Shown here: piece after piece, positions 45,077 to 54,898 of the stretch | How the letters are laid out: each line of letters starts with the position of its first letter | Numbering within the stretch: the first letter of the stretch is position 1 | The notes under the pieces: model-generated | Seen by the model: only the letters and a program-made list of their open reading frames with translations | The model's database searches: none | What the model was told of the DNA's origin: nothing | Made by a program: the position numbers and the translations under genes | Assembly (NCBI RefSeq): GCF_009911795.1 | Contig: NZ_CP047898.1 | Location: forward strand, 4,278,001-4,342,000 | Direction: 5' to 3' | Length of the DNA stretch: 64,000 nucleotides | DNA from: Pseudarthrobacter psychrotolerans | GTDB taxonomy: Bacteria; Actinomycetota; Actinomycetes; Actinomycetales; Micrococcaceae

Positions 45077-47566
45077 TCACTGGCGCAGTTCTTCTGCGGC
45101 CTCAATATCGATAATGCGGTGGATGGAGAGTACCCGCTCGGTTTCCTTGGCAGGATCGAAGACCCTGACGCGACCGCCGTTTACGGACAGGGGAACAACT
45201 GTCTCAAGGCAGGAATTCCCCTGGCTGTCCACCACGTTCATGCTCACGCGCTGCTTGAGCCGGATAGCCCGCTGCAGGGTCTCCAGCCCCAGCTGGGTTG
45301 CAGCTTCGCCGGAGCCAGTCACGGCACTTGGGTGGTGTCCGTTGGCGTCAGCCCGCCTGTTCCGCAGGACGGCCAGTTGCGCAACGACGTCGTCCTCGGC
45401 GGGCGCGGTTCGCGGCGCTGTGTAGACGGGGCGGGCACCGCCCGGAATACCGGCGGTGCGGCGGAGCCGGACCACCCCGGGTTCGGCCTGGTCCACCGAC
45501 GGCGAGAGGCCCAGCCCGCGCAGGACCTGCGCCGTTTCCCGCGGCGGAGCCGTGGAGATCAGCACCGTCGGCGCAATCCGGGCCAGCCCCAGCCCGGCCG
45601 CCTTGGACTCCGCCGCCAGCTCCAGCACTGTTGCCTCATCATCGCTTTGGATAAAGCTGGCGGCCGTTCCCACCCGGAGCCGGCCGTGCCGGGACGCAGT
45701 GTCCTCCACCAGGTATTCCAAGGGCTGGGGCACGGCCGTGGCCGAATGTTCACGCAGGAACTCCAGCAGGCTTGACGCATCATGCCCGGCGTCCAGCGCC
45801 CGCCGAACGGAGGTGGCGGAGAACCGGTAGATGGTGGCGGGCCCCTGCCCCTCGGCGTCGGCCATCACCAGAAGCTTTTCTGCCAGCTCCGGGGCCAGGT
45901 AGCCCGGGGCAACTGCGGTCAGGTCCGCCTGGAGCAGGACGTGGTTCAGCGCCGCAGGCAGATGCTCGCCCAGGATGCCCAAGGCTTCGTCCGGCTTGTC
46001 TTCGGCAATGGCGCTCCCCAGCTGGCTCAACGCACCTGAGCCGATCAATCCGAGCAGCTCCGCTTCCGCCAGCACACCCCTGATCAGGGAACTGAACCGG
46101 CGCGCCATCCGCGGCTGCGTCCATTCAGCCCGCTGGAGCACTGCCGCGGCATCCAGAACGGGTGCCGTGCCGTCCGCAGCGGCAGCCTCCTGGGTGAGCT
46201 CTTCCAGTATTTCCAGGATCCGCTTCCTGACCACAGGGGCGTCCGGCCGCTGCGCCTCGGCTGAAAGGGCATTGACGGTGTTCCCGGCCAGGGCGCGGTG
46301 CGCGGCAGGGACGCCGCCGGGGCCGCTAACGGGCTGGCCTACCAGTGAGGGCACACGCTCGCTCGCGAGCCAGGCGTTGACCAGCCATAGCCACTGCTCC
46401 TGGCGGGGGAGGACCAGCCACTCCAGCTGCAGGGGCTGCACCCAGGAGGACGAGTCCACATCAAGGCGCAACAGGCCGGAGAGGGCACTGAGCTCCAGCA
46501 GGAGGCCCGCCCGGTGCTGGTCGATGCGCAGCGTCTCGGCCAGCCGCTTCATTTCCCGGACACCGACGCCGCCGCTGCGCAGCGTGGCCAGCGGCTGTTC
46601 ACGGACGGCGTGGAGGAGATCACCCACCAGCCGGAGGGTTTCAGCGATGGCGCCCAGCGCCGCGTTCCGGCGAAGCGCAGCGGTGGTGCTGCCCAGCTCC
46701 GGAACCGGCGGGGACAGGGAGAAGTCATTGATGATGGCGCCGCCGCGCAGGGACAGTCCCACACTGTGCGGCAGTTCCACGTGCGCGGCGTCCAGGGGGA
46801 CCAGCAGGCCCCGGGCGAGCAGCCAGTCAACGGGCCCGACGTCGGCGCCCTGGTTCGAGACCGACGCTTTCCTTTGCGCCTGGGGGACGGCACCCATGGC
46901 CCAGTTGCGGAATTTGGCGAGCAGCGCCGTCGTGCGTTCCGGGGCTCCGGCCAAAGCCTCGCTGAGTGCCTCGGGTGAGGATGTCCAATGCTGCAGCGAG
47001 AGGGCTGCCTCCATGGGGGTGGTGGCGTTCTGGATGGAGACGCCGCTGCGGTGCAGCTCGGCGACGAGCTGGACCACGCGCTGGGCAAACGCGGGCTGAA
47101 GCCTGACCAGTTCGGTGTAGCTGCGCCCCAGTCCCGCAGGATAGATTCCCACCACGTCCTTGAGGCTTCCCACCGGCAGGTAGTAGCGCTGCCGGTGGCC
47201 CGAAGCCGCTGTTCCATGCGGCGGCTCTGCCCGGTGCACCAAAGCCAGTTCCTGGAGCGAGGCCAGGATGCGTTCCAGCGCCGCCACCGTGGACCCTGCA
47301 ATGAGTTTCCGGACGCCCGCCGCCGATGCGCTGTGTTCGGTGTCCGTGTTGGTGCACAGGTGCAGGGTTTCCAGCACCTGCATCTGTGGCCGGTTGAGCC
47401 GTTCAAGCGCCCGCTGGACGCTGACCCGCGCGCTCGCCCGCGCGGCCAGGGCGGAAAAGTCAGGAACGGCGGGGGACATAAGGTCCGGCCGCGCTGCGAA
47501 GAGCGCCCGCAGCGAGTCATCGCTGCGTGCTTCCAGTTCTTTGCTGAGAGCGCGGATAAGGGACAT
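45077..47566 (-). CDS. Helicase-associated domain protein, XPB partner
   Basis: This 829-residue actinobacterial protein of the helicase-C-terminal-associated family starts MSLIRALSKELEARSDDSLR with the ARPDLMSP motif (family name from general resemblance). It has winged-helix-like repeats and a C-terminal XPB/Ssl2-like domain (LEYLVEDTASRHGRLRVGTA, ending VLSIHRIIDIEAAEELRQ). No Walker motifs are seen, so it is not itself an ATPase. The constant neighbourhood with XPB suggests a DNA repair complex partner (inference). Confidence 0.87.
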   Translation of the reverse strand: MSLIRALSKELEARSDDSLRALFAARPDLMSPAVPDFSALAARASARVSVQRALERLNRPQMQVLETLHLCTNTDTEHSASAAGVRKLIAGSTVAALERILASLQELALVHRAEPPHGTAASGHRQRYYLPVGSLKDVVGIYPAGLGRSYTELVRLQPAFAQRVVQLVAELHRSGVSIQNATTPMEAALSLQHWTSSPEALSEALAGAPERTTALLAKFRNWAMGAVPQAQRKASVSNQGADVGPVDWLLARGLLVPLDAAHVELPHSVGLSLRGGAIINDFSLSPPVPELGSTTAALRRNAALGAIAETLRLVGDLLHAVREQPLATLRSGGVGVREMKRLAETLRIDQHRAGLLLELSALSGLLRLDVDSSSWVQPLQLEWLVLPRQEQWLWLVNAWLASERVPSLVGQPVSGPGGVPAAHRALAGNTVNALSAEAQRPDAPVVRKRILEILEELTQEAAAADGTAPVLDAAAVLQRAEWTQPRMARRFSSLIRGVLAEAELLGLIGSGALSQLGSAIAEDKPDEALGILGEHLPAALNHVLLQADLTAVAPGYLAPELAEKLLVMADAEGQGPATIYRFSATSVRRALDAGHDASSLLEFLREHSATAVPQPLEYLVEDTASRHGRLRVGTAASFIQSDDEATVLELAAESKAAGLGLARIAPTVLISTAPPRETAQVLRGLGLSPSVDQAEPGVVRLRRTAGIPGGARPVYTAPRTAPAEDDVVAQLAVLRNRRADANGHHPSAVTGSGEAATQLGLETLQRAIRLKQRVSMNVVDSQGNSCLETVVPLSVNGGRVRVFDPAKETERVLSIHRIIDIEAAEELRQ

Positions 47567-47576
47567 CAGTCCAACG

Positions 47577-47810
47577 TTACCGCCCGCTGGACTTTCCTGC
47601 CCGGCGCCGGCCGGCCACGCTGTCCAGCACCAGGAAGAGCATCAGCAGGAACGCCACAGGCAACCCGTACAGGGCGGTGGCGGTGACCCAGGCCGGAGCG
47701 GCGGAGCCTGCGAAGGCCAGCGCCATGACTGCTCCCACCGACACGAGGGAAAGCATGGCAACAACCGCTGCGCAGATCATCAGTGGGCGCCGGTATCGCG
47801 AGGGTGTCAT
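47577..47810 (-). CDS. Small two-helix membrane protein
   Basis: This 77-residue hypothetical protein has two hydrophobic spans (about residues 11-35 and 42-64) and a basic C-terminal tail (RRRAGKSSGR). I chose ATG 47810 (MTPSRYRRPL); upstream in-frame codons look non-conserved. It lies 10 bases upstream of the helicase-associated gene in the same direction. No functional motif recognised. Confidence 0.7.
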   Translation of the reverse strand: MTPSRYRRPLMICAAVVAMLSLVSVGAVMALAFAGSAAPAWVTATALYGLPVAFLLMLFLVLDSVAGRRRAGKSSGR

Positions 47811-47958
47811 GCAGGTAACGCTAACAGCCGGGCGACCGGTAACCTTGAGGAACAGACCAACACGGTCCGTCGCTGTCATACCCTGAACCCGCACATCAGT
47901 GCGGATGCGGTGACTGCCGGCCGTGTCAGAAGAAGTCAGAACGAAGAAGGTTGATTAC

Positions 47959-48342
47959 GTGCCTACCGGCAAGGTCAAGTGGTATGACAAGGAAAAAGGT
48001 TTCGGATTCCTCGCAGGCGAGGACGGCCAGGAAGTCTTCCTGCCCAAATCATCGCTGCCCGACGGCATCACCGAGCTGAAGGCCGGCACGCGGGTAGAGT
48101 TCGGCGTTGCTGACGGCCGCAAGGGTGCCCAGGCCTTGGGCCTGCGCGTCCTGGACAAGACGCCGTCCATCGCCAAAGCCAAGCGGCCCAGCGCCCGGGA
48201 CCTCGCGCCGCTCGTCCAGGACCTGGTCAGCGTGCTGGACAACCTCTCCGGAACCCTGTCCGCGGGCAAGTACCCGGAAGGCAACAAGGGCAAGGCCATC
48301 GCGGCTGCCCTGCGTAAGGTTGCCGACGAGCTGGACGTTTAG
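47959..48342 (+). CDS. Cold-shock-domain protein with C-terminal extension
   Basis: This 127-residue protein has an N-terminal cold-shock domain (VKWYDKEKGFGFLAGEDGQE, with RNP1-like KGFGFL) and a helical extension (about 70-127: RDLAPLVQDLVSVLDNLSG, ending RKVADELDV). The GTG 47959 start has GAAGG 8 bases upstream. The RNP2 element is replaced by EVFLPKSSL, so nucleic acid binding may be altered. It is followed nine bases later by the DUF3027 gene, as usual in actinobacteria. Confidence 0.92.
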   Translation: MPTGKVKWYDKEKGFGFLAGEDGQEVFLPKSSLPDGITELKAGTRVEFGVADGRKGAQALGLRVLDKTPSIAKAKRPSARDLAPLVQDLVSVLDNLSGTLSAGKYPEGNKGKAIAAALRKVADELDV

Positions 48343-48351
48343 GTCTTGGCC

Positions 48352-48918
48352 ATGAACACGGAAGCTGAACAGCCGGACACCACGGCACCCGAGACGGTGG
48401 GCGCCAAAGCGGAGGCCAAGCGCCGTACCGGTGTGCCCGTGTGGCGGACCGGTAAGCCGGATGCCTTCCTCGCTGCCGCCGTTGGCGAGGCGCGGACCGC
48501 CATCGAAGGCATCACGGCGGCGTCGGACATCGGCGCGCACCTGGCTGCCAAAAGTGAGGGCGACCGCCTGGTCACACACCTCTTCGAATCAAACATGGCC
48601 GGTTACGACGGCTGGCAGTGGTACGCGGTCCTGACCAGGAACTCCCGCTCCAAGGTGGTCACGGTCAGCGAGCTAGGCCTGCTGCCGTCGGAGGATTCCA
48701 TCCTCTCCCCGGAGTGGGTGCCGTGGGCCGAGCGGGTCCGCCCCGAGGACGCCGGGGCCGCAGAGGATGAGGAGTCACCCGCTGCGGAGGCTTTCGCTTC
48801 GGAGCCGGTCGCTTCGCAGGCCGATGCTTCGCAGGCCGAGGCCGAGGCTGACGCTCCCGGGTCCGATGACGAGGACGAAGAATGCGAAGGCGACGAGCCT
48901 GCCGGCGAGGCTGACTAG
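48352..48918 (+). CDS. DUF3027 protein
   Basis: This 188-residue protein has a DUF3027 core (VGEARTAIEGITAASDIGAH, VTHLFESNMAGYDGWQWYAV, LGLLPSEDSILSPEWVPWAE). A strongly acidic Glu/Asp/Ala tail (about 130-188) follows. Function unknown. It lies just downstream of the cold-shock protein, probably as an operon. I chose ATG 48352; a TTG at 48346 is possible. Confidence 0.9.
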   Translation: MNTEAEQPDTTAPETVGAKAEAKRRTGVPVWRTGKPDAFLAAAVGEARTAIEGITAASDIGAHLAAKSEGDRLVTHLFESNMAGYDGWQWYAVLTRNSRSKVVTVSELGLLPSEDSILSPEWVPWAERVRPEDAGAAEDEESPAAEAFASEPVASQADASQAEAEADAPGSDDEDEECEGDEPAGEAD

Positions 48919-48962
48919 CAGTTGACAATACGCAGGGTTGAGAACCAAGAAGGCCGGCACTG

Positions 48963-50297
48963 ATGTCCACCTTCAAATCCCTGCACATCCTCAACTACCG
49001 GATCTGGTTCATCGGCGCGCTGGTTTCCAACATCGGGACCTGGATGCAACGGACGGCCCAGGACTGGCTGGTGTTTGACCACCTCACCGATCACGACGCC
49101 GGAGCCATGGGCATCACCATGGCACTGCAGCTGGGGCCACAGCTTTTCCTGGCGCCCGTCGCCGGCCTCGTGGCGGACCGGTACAGCCGCCGGCAGCTGC
49201 TGATCATGACGCAGTCAGTGATGGCCCTCCTGAGCACCGGACTGGGCGTCCTGGTGGTCCTCGGCGCCGGCCAGCTGTGGCACGTCTACGGCTTTGCCCT
49301 GCTGCTGGGCATGGTGTCCGCGCTCGATGCCCCGGTCCGCCAGACCTTCGTTTCGGAGCTTGTCCGGGACGACTACCTCCCCAACGCCGTAGCCCTGAAC
49401 AGCGCCTCCTTCAATGTCGCCCGCATGATCGGACCCGCCGTGGCCGGCATCCTCACCGTGGCGGTAGGTCCCGGCTGGGTGTTCCTGATCAACACCGCCA
49501 CGTTCCTGGCCATGCTCCTGAGCCTGTGGAAGATCCCGTCCGCGTCACTGCGCCAGCTTCCCCGGGCGGCTCCGGGCAAGGGCCGCATCAGGGAAGGGCT
49601 GCGCTATGTCCGGTTCAGGCCGGACATTCTGGTGGTCCTCGTCGCCGTGTTCATCGTGGGAACACTCGGGCTCAACTTCGTGCTGTTCATCGCCGCCATG
49701 GTGGGTACGGAATTCGGGCTGGACGCCAGCGCCTTCGGGCTCATGAATTCCATCATGGCCATCGGTTCCGTGGCGGGCGCGCTGCTCTCCGCCGGCCGCG
49801 GCAAGCCCCGCCTGCGGATGATCTTCGGCGCGGCAGCTGCCTTTGGGGTGACCTCGGGGCTGGCCGCGCTGGCCCCGGACTACTTCTGGTTCGGCGTCGC
49901 GCTGGTGCCGGTGGGCCTGTTCGCGATCACCATGATGACCAGCGCCAACGGTTACGTCCAGACCACCACCGATCCCGTCATGCGCGGCCGGGTCATGGCC
50001 CTGTACATGGCCATCTTTATGGGCGGCACCCCCATCGGCGCCCCGCTCGTGGGATGTGTGGCCAACGTCGCCGGCCCCCGGTGGTCGCTTGCCGTGGCGG
50101 CCTTCTCCGGGATCACCGCCGCCGTGATCGGCATGATCTGGATCATCCGCGCCCAGCAGCTCCGGCTCACCTTCAACCGGCGCGCCCGCGGCCTGCGGTA
50201 CTTCGGTGTTGTCTCTCATCTGGGCGTCCAACAACCGGGGGACAACGCAAACGGCGCCGCCCGGGACGAAAACCCGGACGACGCCGTCGGACGCTGA
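48963..50297 (+). CDS. MFS transporter (EntS/DHA3-like exporter)
   Basis: This 444-residue protein has about 12 transmembrane helices, with the N-terminal YRIWFIGALVSNIGTWMQRT typical of EntS-type (DHA3) exporters and the MFS loop VADRYSRRQLLIM. Relatives export siderophores or antibiotics; the substrate is unknown here. A hydrophilic tail of about 45 residues is likely cytosolic. ATG 48963 has GAAGGCCGG upstream. Confidence 0.9.
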   Translation: MSTFKSLHILNYRIWFIGALVSNIGTWMQRTAQDWLVFDHLTDHDAGAMGITMALQLGPQLFLAPVAGLVADRYSRRQLLIMTQSVMALLSTGLGVLVVLGAGQLWHVYGFALLLGMVSALDAPVRQTFVSELVRDDYLPNAVALNSASFNVARMIGPAVAGILTVAVGPGWVFLINTATFLAMLLSLWKIPSASLRQLPRAAPGKGRIREGLRYVRFRPDILVVLVAVFIVGTLGLNFVLFIAAMVGTEFGLDASAFGLMNSIMAIGSVAGALLSAGRGKPRLRMIFGAAAAFGVTSGLAALAPDYFWFGVALVPVGLFAITMMTSANGYVQTTTDPVMRGRVMALYMAIFMGGTPIGAPLVGCVANVAGPRWSLAVAAFSGITAAVIGMIWIIRAQQLRLTFNRRARGLRYFGVVSHLGVQQPGDNANGAARDENPDDAVGR

Positions 50298-50298
50298 C

Positions 50299-50347
50299 GC
50301 TGCCGCCTTACCGCCCGTGCCACAACGGCAGCGGCGGTAACGGCAGC
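50299..50347. terminator. Bidirectional hairpin between convergent genes
   Basis: GCTGCCGCCTTACCGCC (50299-50315) pairs with GGCGGTAACGGCAGC (50333-50347) with a small bulge. It lies between the MFS stop and the serC stop. Confidence 0.5.
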
Positions 50348-50370
50348 GGCGCCCTGCGGTTCCTGGGGAT

Positions 50371-51627
<1,257 letters not shown>

Positions 51628-51775
51628 TCATAGTCCGGCCAATGAGACCCTTTGTCCCCGTTCGGGGATTATCCGGACAAACTCAAAATAGGCTAAGCTT
51701 TTTACCGGACCTCGCCGCTGCTGGACGCGATACGGTGGGACAACGCAAGGTACTGTGCTCGAGGAGCTGAGCTGG

Positions 51776-52573
51776 ATGACGGATCTGATCGATACTACGG
51801 AGATGTATCTTCGGACCATTTTGGAGCTTGAAGAAGAGAACATCGTTGCTCTTCGCGCACGCATCGCCGAACGGCTGCGGCATTCCGGCCCCACGGTGTC
51901 CCAGACCATCGGCCGGATGGAACGCGACGGACTGGTGGTGGTCTCCGGAGACCGTCACCTGGAGCTGACCGAAGCCGGGCGGAAACGCGCCACGGAAGTG
52001 ATGCGCAAGCACAGGCTGGCGGAACGGCTCCTGGCGGATGTGATCGGCCTGGACTGGGCCTACGTCCACGATGAAGCGTGCCGCTGGGAGCACGTCATGA
52101 GCGAACGCGTTGAGCAGCGCATCTACGAATTGCTCAACCATCCCACCGAGTCCCCGTACGGCAACCCCATCCCCGGGCTGGCCGCCCTGGGCGGGCCGGC
52201 GCCCGCGTTGCCTGACGCCGCTGTGATTAATCTCCTTGATGCGATGCAGGGCTACGGGCCGGCGTCGAACGTGACGGTCAGCCGGCTGGCCGAGCCCATC
52301 CAGGTGGAACCCGAGCTGCTGGTCCAGTTGGACGAAGGCGGAATCAGGCCTGGTGCTTCGGTGTCCCTGGAGCGCGTGGGGGAGTACATTTCTGTACGGG
52401 TTCCGGGAATTGAAGGGGCGCTCGAGCTGCCCCTGAAGTGGCATCGCACGTCTTCGTTTCGGTCCGCTGACGGGACGGCGGTCCCCCGACCGGGGCCGCG
52501 CAATAGCGCAGTGGCGCCAGATTCCGCAAAGATAACGGAATTGTTACTGTCCAACTTAATCACCTATAGTTGA
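51776..52573 (+). CDS. ideR: IdeR/DtxR iron-dependent regulator, 3' end frameshifted
   Basis: This metalloregulator represses iron-uptake genes when bound to Fe(II). It has an N-terminal winged helix (MTDLIDTTEMYLRTILELEE, RLRHSGPTVSQTIGRMERDG), a dimerisation/metal domain (WEHVMSERVEQRIYELL) and an SH3-like C-terminal domain. ATG 51776 has GAGGAG upstream. As written the end reads LPLKWHRTSS... to 52573. One extra C in 52430-52433 gives LPPEVASHVFVSVR with stop at 52468-52470 and the normal length of about 231. An IdeR box is present at 33900. Confidence 0.92.
   Translation: MTDLIDTTEMYLRTILELEEENIVALRARIAERLRHSGPTVSQTIGRMERDGLVVVSGDRHLELTEAGRKRATEVMRKHRLAERLLADVIGLDWAYVHDEACRWEHVMSERVEQRIYELLNHPTESPYGNPIPGLAALGGPAPALPDAAVINLLDAMQGYGPASNVTVSRLAEPIQVEPELLVQLDEGGIRPGASVSLERVGEYISVRVPGIEGALELPLKWHRTSSFRSADGTAVPRPGPRNSAVAPDSAKITELLLSNLITYS
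52541..52570 (+). promoter_or_regulatory. Promoter of riboswitch-peptidase transcript
   Basis: TTGTTA (52541-52546) and TATAGT (52565-52570) are 18 bases apart, just upstream of the c-di-AMP riboswitch. Confidence 0.65.
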
Positions 52574-52608
52574 AACTCAGCGTCGATACAAAAGCGTTAC
52601 CTGATCCG

Positions 52609-52830
52609 GAGCCGAGCTCTGCCAGCGGATCAGGTGCACGAGTCACCAACTGGCAGAGGCGGGGGAACCACAACCGGCAGTCGCAGGACTGCCTTGGGGT
52701 GAAGTCCGTCAGCAGCAAGCCTCTTCCAGCGAAGGATCCTCACGGGTTATCTCTGCGCCAAGTGCTTGTCACGGCGGACCGGGTCTTTGAACTCTCTGAC
52801 CCGAATCCGACAGCTAACTTCGCAGGCTGC
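52609..52830 (+). promoter_or_regulatory. c-di-AMP riboswitch (ydaO-yuaA), copy 1
   Basis: The conserved blocks are in order: GCTCTGCC near 52615, GGCAGAGGCGGGGGAACCA near 52652, CTTGGGGTGAAGTCC near 52692 and CCGAATCCGACAGCTAACTT with GCAGGC closing near 52826. These match the ydaO motif, which senses c-di-AMP and usually turns off cell-wall hydrolase genes. Copy 1 leads the M23 peptidase gene. Confidence 0.88.
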
Positions 52831-52852
52831 CCAGAGAGGAACATTTTTGACC

Positions 52853-53671
52853 ATGCAACACTCCAGGGGCCGCCGTCGCGCGGTGGGCCCCGCCTCGGCG
52901 CCCCGAGCGGACGAGGATTTCTCTGCGGAGAGGCCCCGCGACCCGCAGCGGGAAGCACGCCGCCGGCGGGGACCCTTCCGGCAGATCACCGATTTCGCCG
53001 CTGCCAGCGGCCTCGGCCAGAAGGCCGGCATCGCCTTGGCGGCAACAGGCCTGGCGCTCACCGTGACGTTCCCTGTGACCGGCCCCGTCATGGCCACTCC
53101 GGAACCCGGCCAGGCGGCGTCGTCCGTTTCCGCCGCTCCGCAGCCCGAAGTTACCGCCGAAGCCGCCGCCCAGATTGATTTCAGCCGCTCGTCCGTAGTT
53201 ACCCAGGGTGACCCCGACGGCAAGCTGAAGCAGCTGCTCGGCGCGCAGTCCGTCGGTTCGGTCACCCGTACAGCATCAGCAGGGACCCTGGGAGCGCCGC
53301 TGGCCCAGCTGGTTACCGCTTCGCCGTTCGGATTCCGGGTGAGCCCCATTACCGGCGGCACCGGAGACTTCCACCGCGGCCAGGATTTTGTGGCGCAGTG
53401 CGGGACGGCCGTCAAGGCTGCTGCCAGCGGCACAGTCACGTTCGCCGGCTGGCACCAGTTCGGCGGCGGCAACCGCGTGGTGGTGGATCATGGCAATGGC
53501 CTTGAAACCACCTACAACCACTTGTCCTCCTTCAATGTGAAGGTTGGGCAGACCGTCAGCCGCGGCGACGTAGTGGCCCTCAGCGGCACCACGGGTGCCT
53601 CCACGGGCTGCCACCTCCACTTTGAGGTTCAGGTCAACGGCGAAGTCGTCGATCCCATGGGCTGGCTCTGA
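52853..53671 (+). CDS. Secreted M23 (LytM-type) peptidase
   Basis: This 272-residue exported metallopeptidase has a long basic, Arg-rich N-terminal region, a hydrophobic export segment (about 58-78, IALAATGLALTVTFPVTGPV) and a C-terminal M23 domain. Zinc motifs are FHRGQDFVAQCG (HxxxD) and CHLHFEVQVNG (HxH). It cleaves peptidoglycan cross-bridges or stems. I chose ATG 52853; TTG 52847 sits better behind AGAGGA. It is controlled by the c-di-AMP riboswitch immediately upstream. Confidence 0.92.
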   Translation: MQHSRGRRRAVGPASAPRADEDFSAERPRDPQREARRRRGPFRQITDFAAASGLGQKAGIALAATGLALTVTFPVTGPVMATPEPGQAASSVSAAPQPEVTAEAAAQIDFSRSSVVTQGDPDGKLKQLLGAQSVGSVTRTASAGTLGAPLAQLVTASPFGFRVSPITGGTGDFHRGQDFVAQCGTAVKAAASGTVTFAGWHQFGGGNRVVVDHGNGLETTYNHLSSFNVKVGQTVSRGDVVALSGTTGASTGCHLHFEVQVNGEVVDPMGWL

Positions 53672-53791
53672 CTCAAATGATGGCAAACTCTCGAATCGTA
53701 GCGACGTGCCGTGACCTGAATGTGACATTGGCTCGGAACTCCTGTAACGTCTAAAGCGCGTCAACTTTTCCGAAGTTGACGTTCTTGAGTG

Positions 53792-53970
53792 GATTGCCTA
53801 GCTCTGCCACCGCTCAAGGTCCGTTCGCATGACATCGTCTGGCAGGGCGGGGGAACCAATTTTGGTCTTCGATTCTGAAGGCCTTGGGGTTAAGTCGCAA
53901 AGCTTCCACTGTGAAGCAGCGCGGCCGGGTGACTCCCATCCGAATCCGACAGCTCACCTCGCAGGCATTG
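53792..53970 (+). promoter_or_regulatory. c-di-AMP riboswitch (ydaO-yuaA), copy 2
   Basis: The block order is the same as in copy 1: GCTCTGCCACC near 53801, GGCAGGGCGGGGGAACCA near 53842, CCTTGGGGTTAAGTCGC near 53881 and CCGAATCCGACAGCTCACCT with GCAGGC near 53961. P1 pairs GCCT with AGGC. It leads an NlpC/P60 hydrolase. Copy 2 has GGGTTAAG where copy 1 has GGGTGAAG. Confidence 0.88.
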
Positions 53971-53985
53971 GGAGAGGCTACCTTC

Positions 53986-54726
53986 GTGTCTTCACGCCAT
54001 AATTCTGCGCGCCACCGCGCACAACCGGTTCGCACCAACCCCTTGGGCTCCGTGTCCAAGGCGGTCAGTGCCAATGCCGGGACCGTAGGTCGCCAGGCTG
54101 CTGTTATCGCAGCTGCATCAGGTCTGATCCTGAGCATGGGGCTTCCGGCCAACGCCGCGGATACCACCGCCGGCGTTTCCGCCTCCACCGAGTCCGGGTC
54201 CGCACAGACGGCACTTGCCGTCACTGCGGCGCCCACGGCTACCGTTTCCTTCGAACGCCCCGTGATCAAAACCACGCCGGCACCGAAGGTTGAGACGCTC
54301 CGTGCGCAGTCCACGGGCTCCGAGACCGGGGCTCAGCGTGCTGCCGCAACCGAGGCCGCGGCCTCCAAGCTCGCTGACACTGTCTCCTCCGCTGCCGCTT
54401 CGGGTCTGGCAGCACTTGCCTACACCGGTATCGGCCACCCCTACCTCTGGGGCGGCACCACTCCCAATGGCTGGGACTGCTCAGGCTTCACACAGTGGGT
54501 CTACGCCCAGGCCGGCATCAGCATTCCCCGCACCAATGCCTGGACCGTCATGCGGCCCACCGCCACACCGGCTCCCGGCGACCTGGTCATGCAGAATGGC
54601 GGCGCCCACGTCGGCATTTACGTAGGCAACGGCATGATGATCAGCGCACTTAACCCGTCACAGGGCACGCTGCTCCACTCCGTGGCATCCACGGGCGGCG
54701 GATCCTTCTTCACGCTGGCCCCGTAG
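53986..54726 (+). CDS. Secreted NlpC/P60 endopeptidase
   Basis: This 246-residue exported protein has an N-terminal export region with VGRQAAVIAAASGLILSMG and cleavage after ANA. An Ala/Thr/Pro-rich linker leads to a C-terminal NlpC/P60 domain with the catalytic Cys in GWDCSGFTQWVYAQAG and His in GGAHVGIYVGNG. It hydrolyses peptidoglycan stem peptides, typically D-Glu-meso-DAP or Lys bonds. The GTG start follows GGGAGAGG. It is controlled by c-di-AMP riboswitch copy 2. Confidence 0.93.
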   Translation: MSSRHNSARHRAQPVRTNPLGSVSKAVSANAGTVGRQAAVIAAASGLILSMGLPANAADTTAGVSASTESGSAQTALAVTAAPTATVSFERPVIKTTPAPKVETLRAQSTGSETGAQRAAATEAAASKLADTVSSAAASGLAALAYTGIGHPYLWGGTTPNGWDCSGFTQWVYAQAGISIPRTNAWTVMRPTATPAPGDLVMQNGGAHVGIYVGNGMMISALNPSQGTLLHSVASTGGGSFFTLAP

Positions 54727-54898
54727 GTCCTGCAATCCAGCAGTTCCTGCAGCCCTGTGCTGACGGAATCGATTCTTCGCTGGAAACTTTTCGCTAAATC
54801 CCCGTTCGGGGCGTGCCGGCCTACCCCCAAGATGCCGGCGCGTCCAAAGCCCTTGGGCTGCCCACGCGGTCCTGAGGAAAACGAAAGAGAGAAAATTA

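Noticed and set aside
54727..54898. Third c-di-AMP riboswitch upstream of the last hydrolase
   Set aside because: The GGGGGAACC, GGGGTGAA and CGAATCCGACAGC blocks are all missing.
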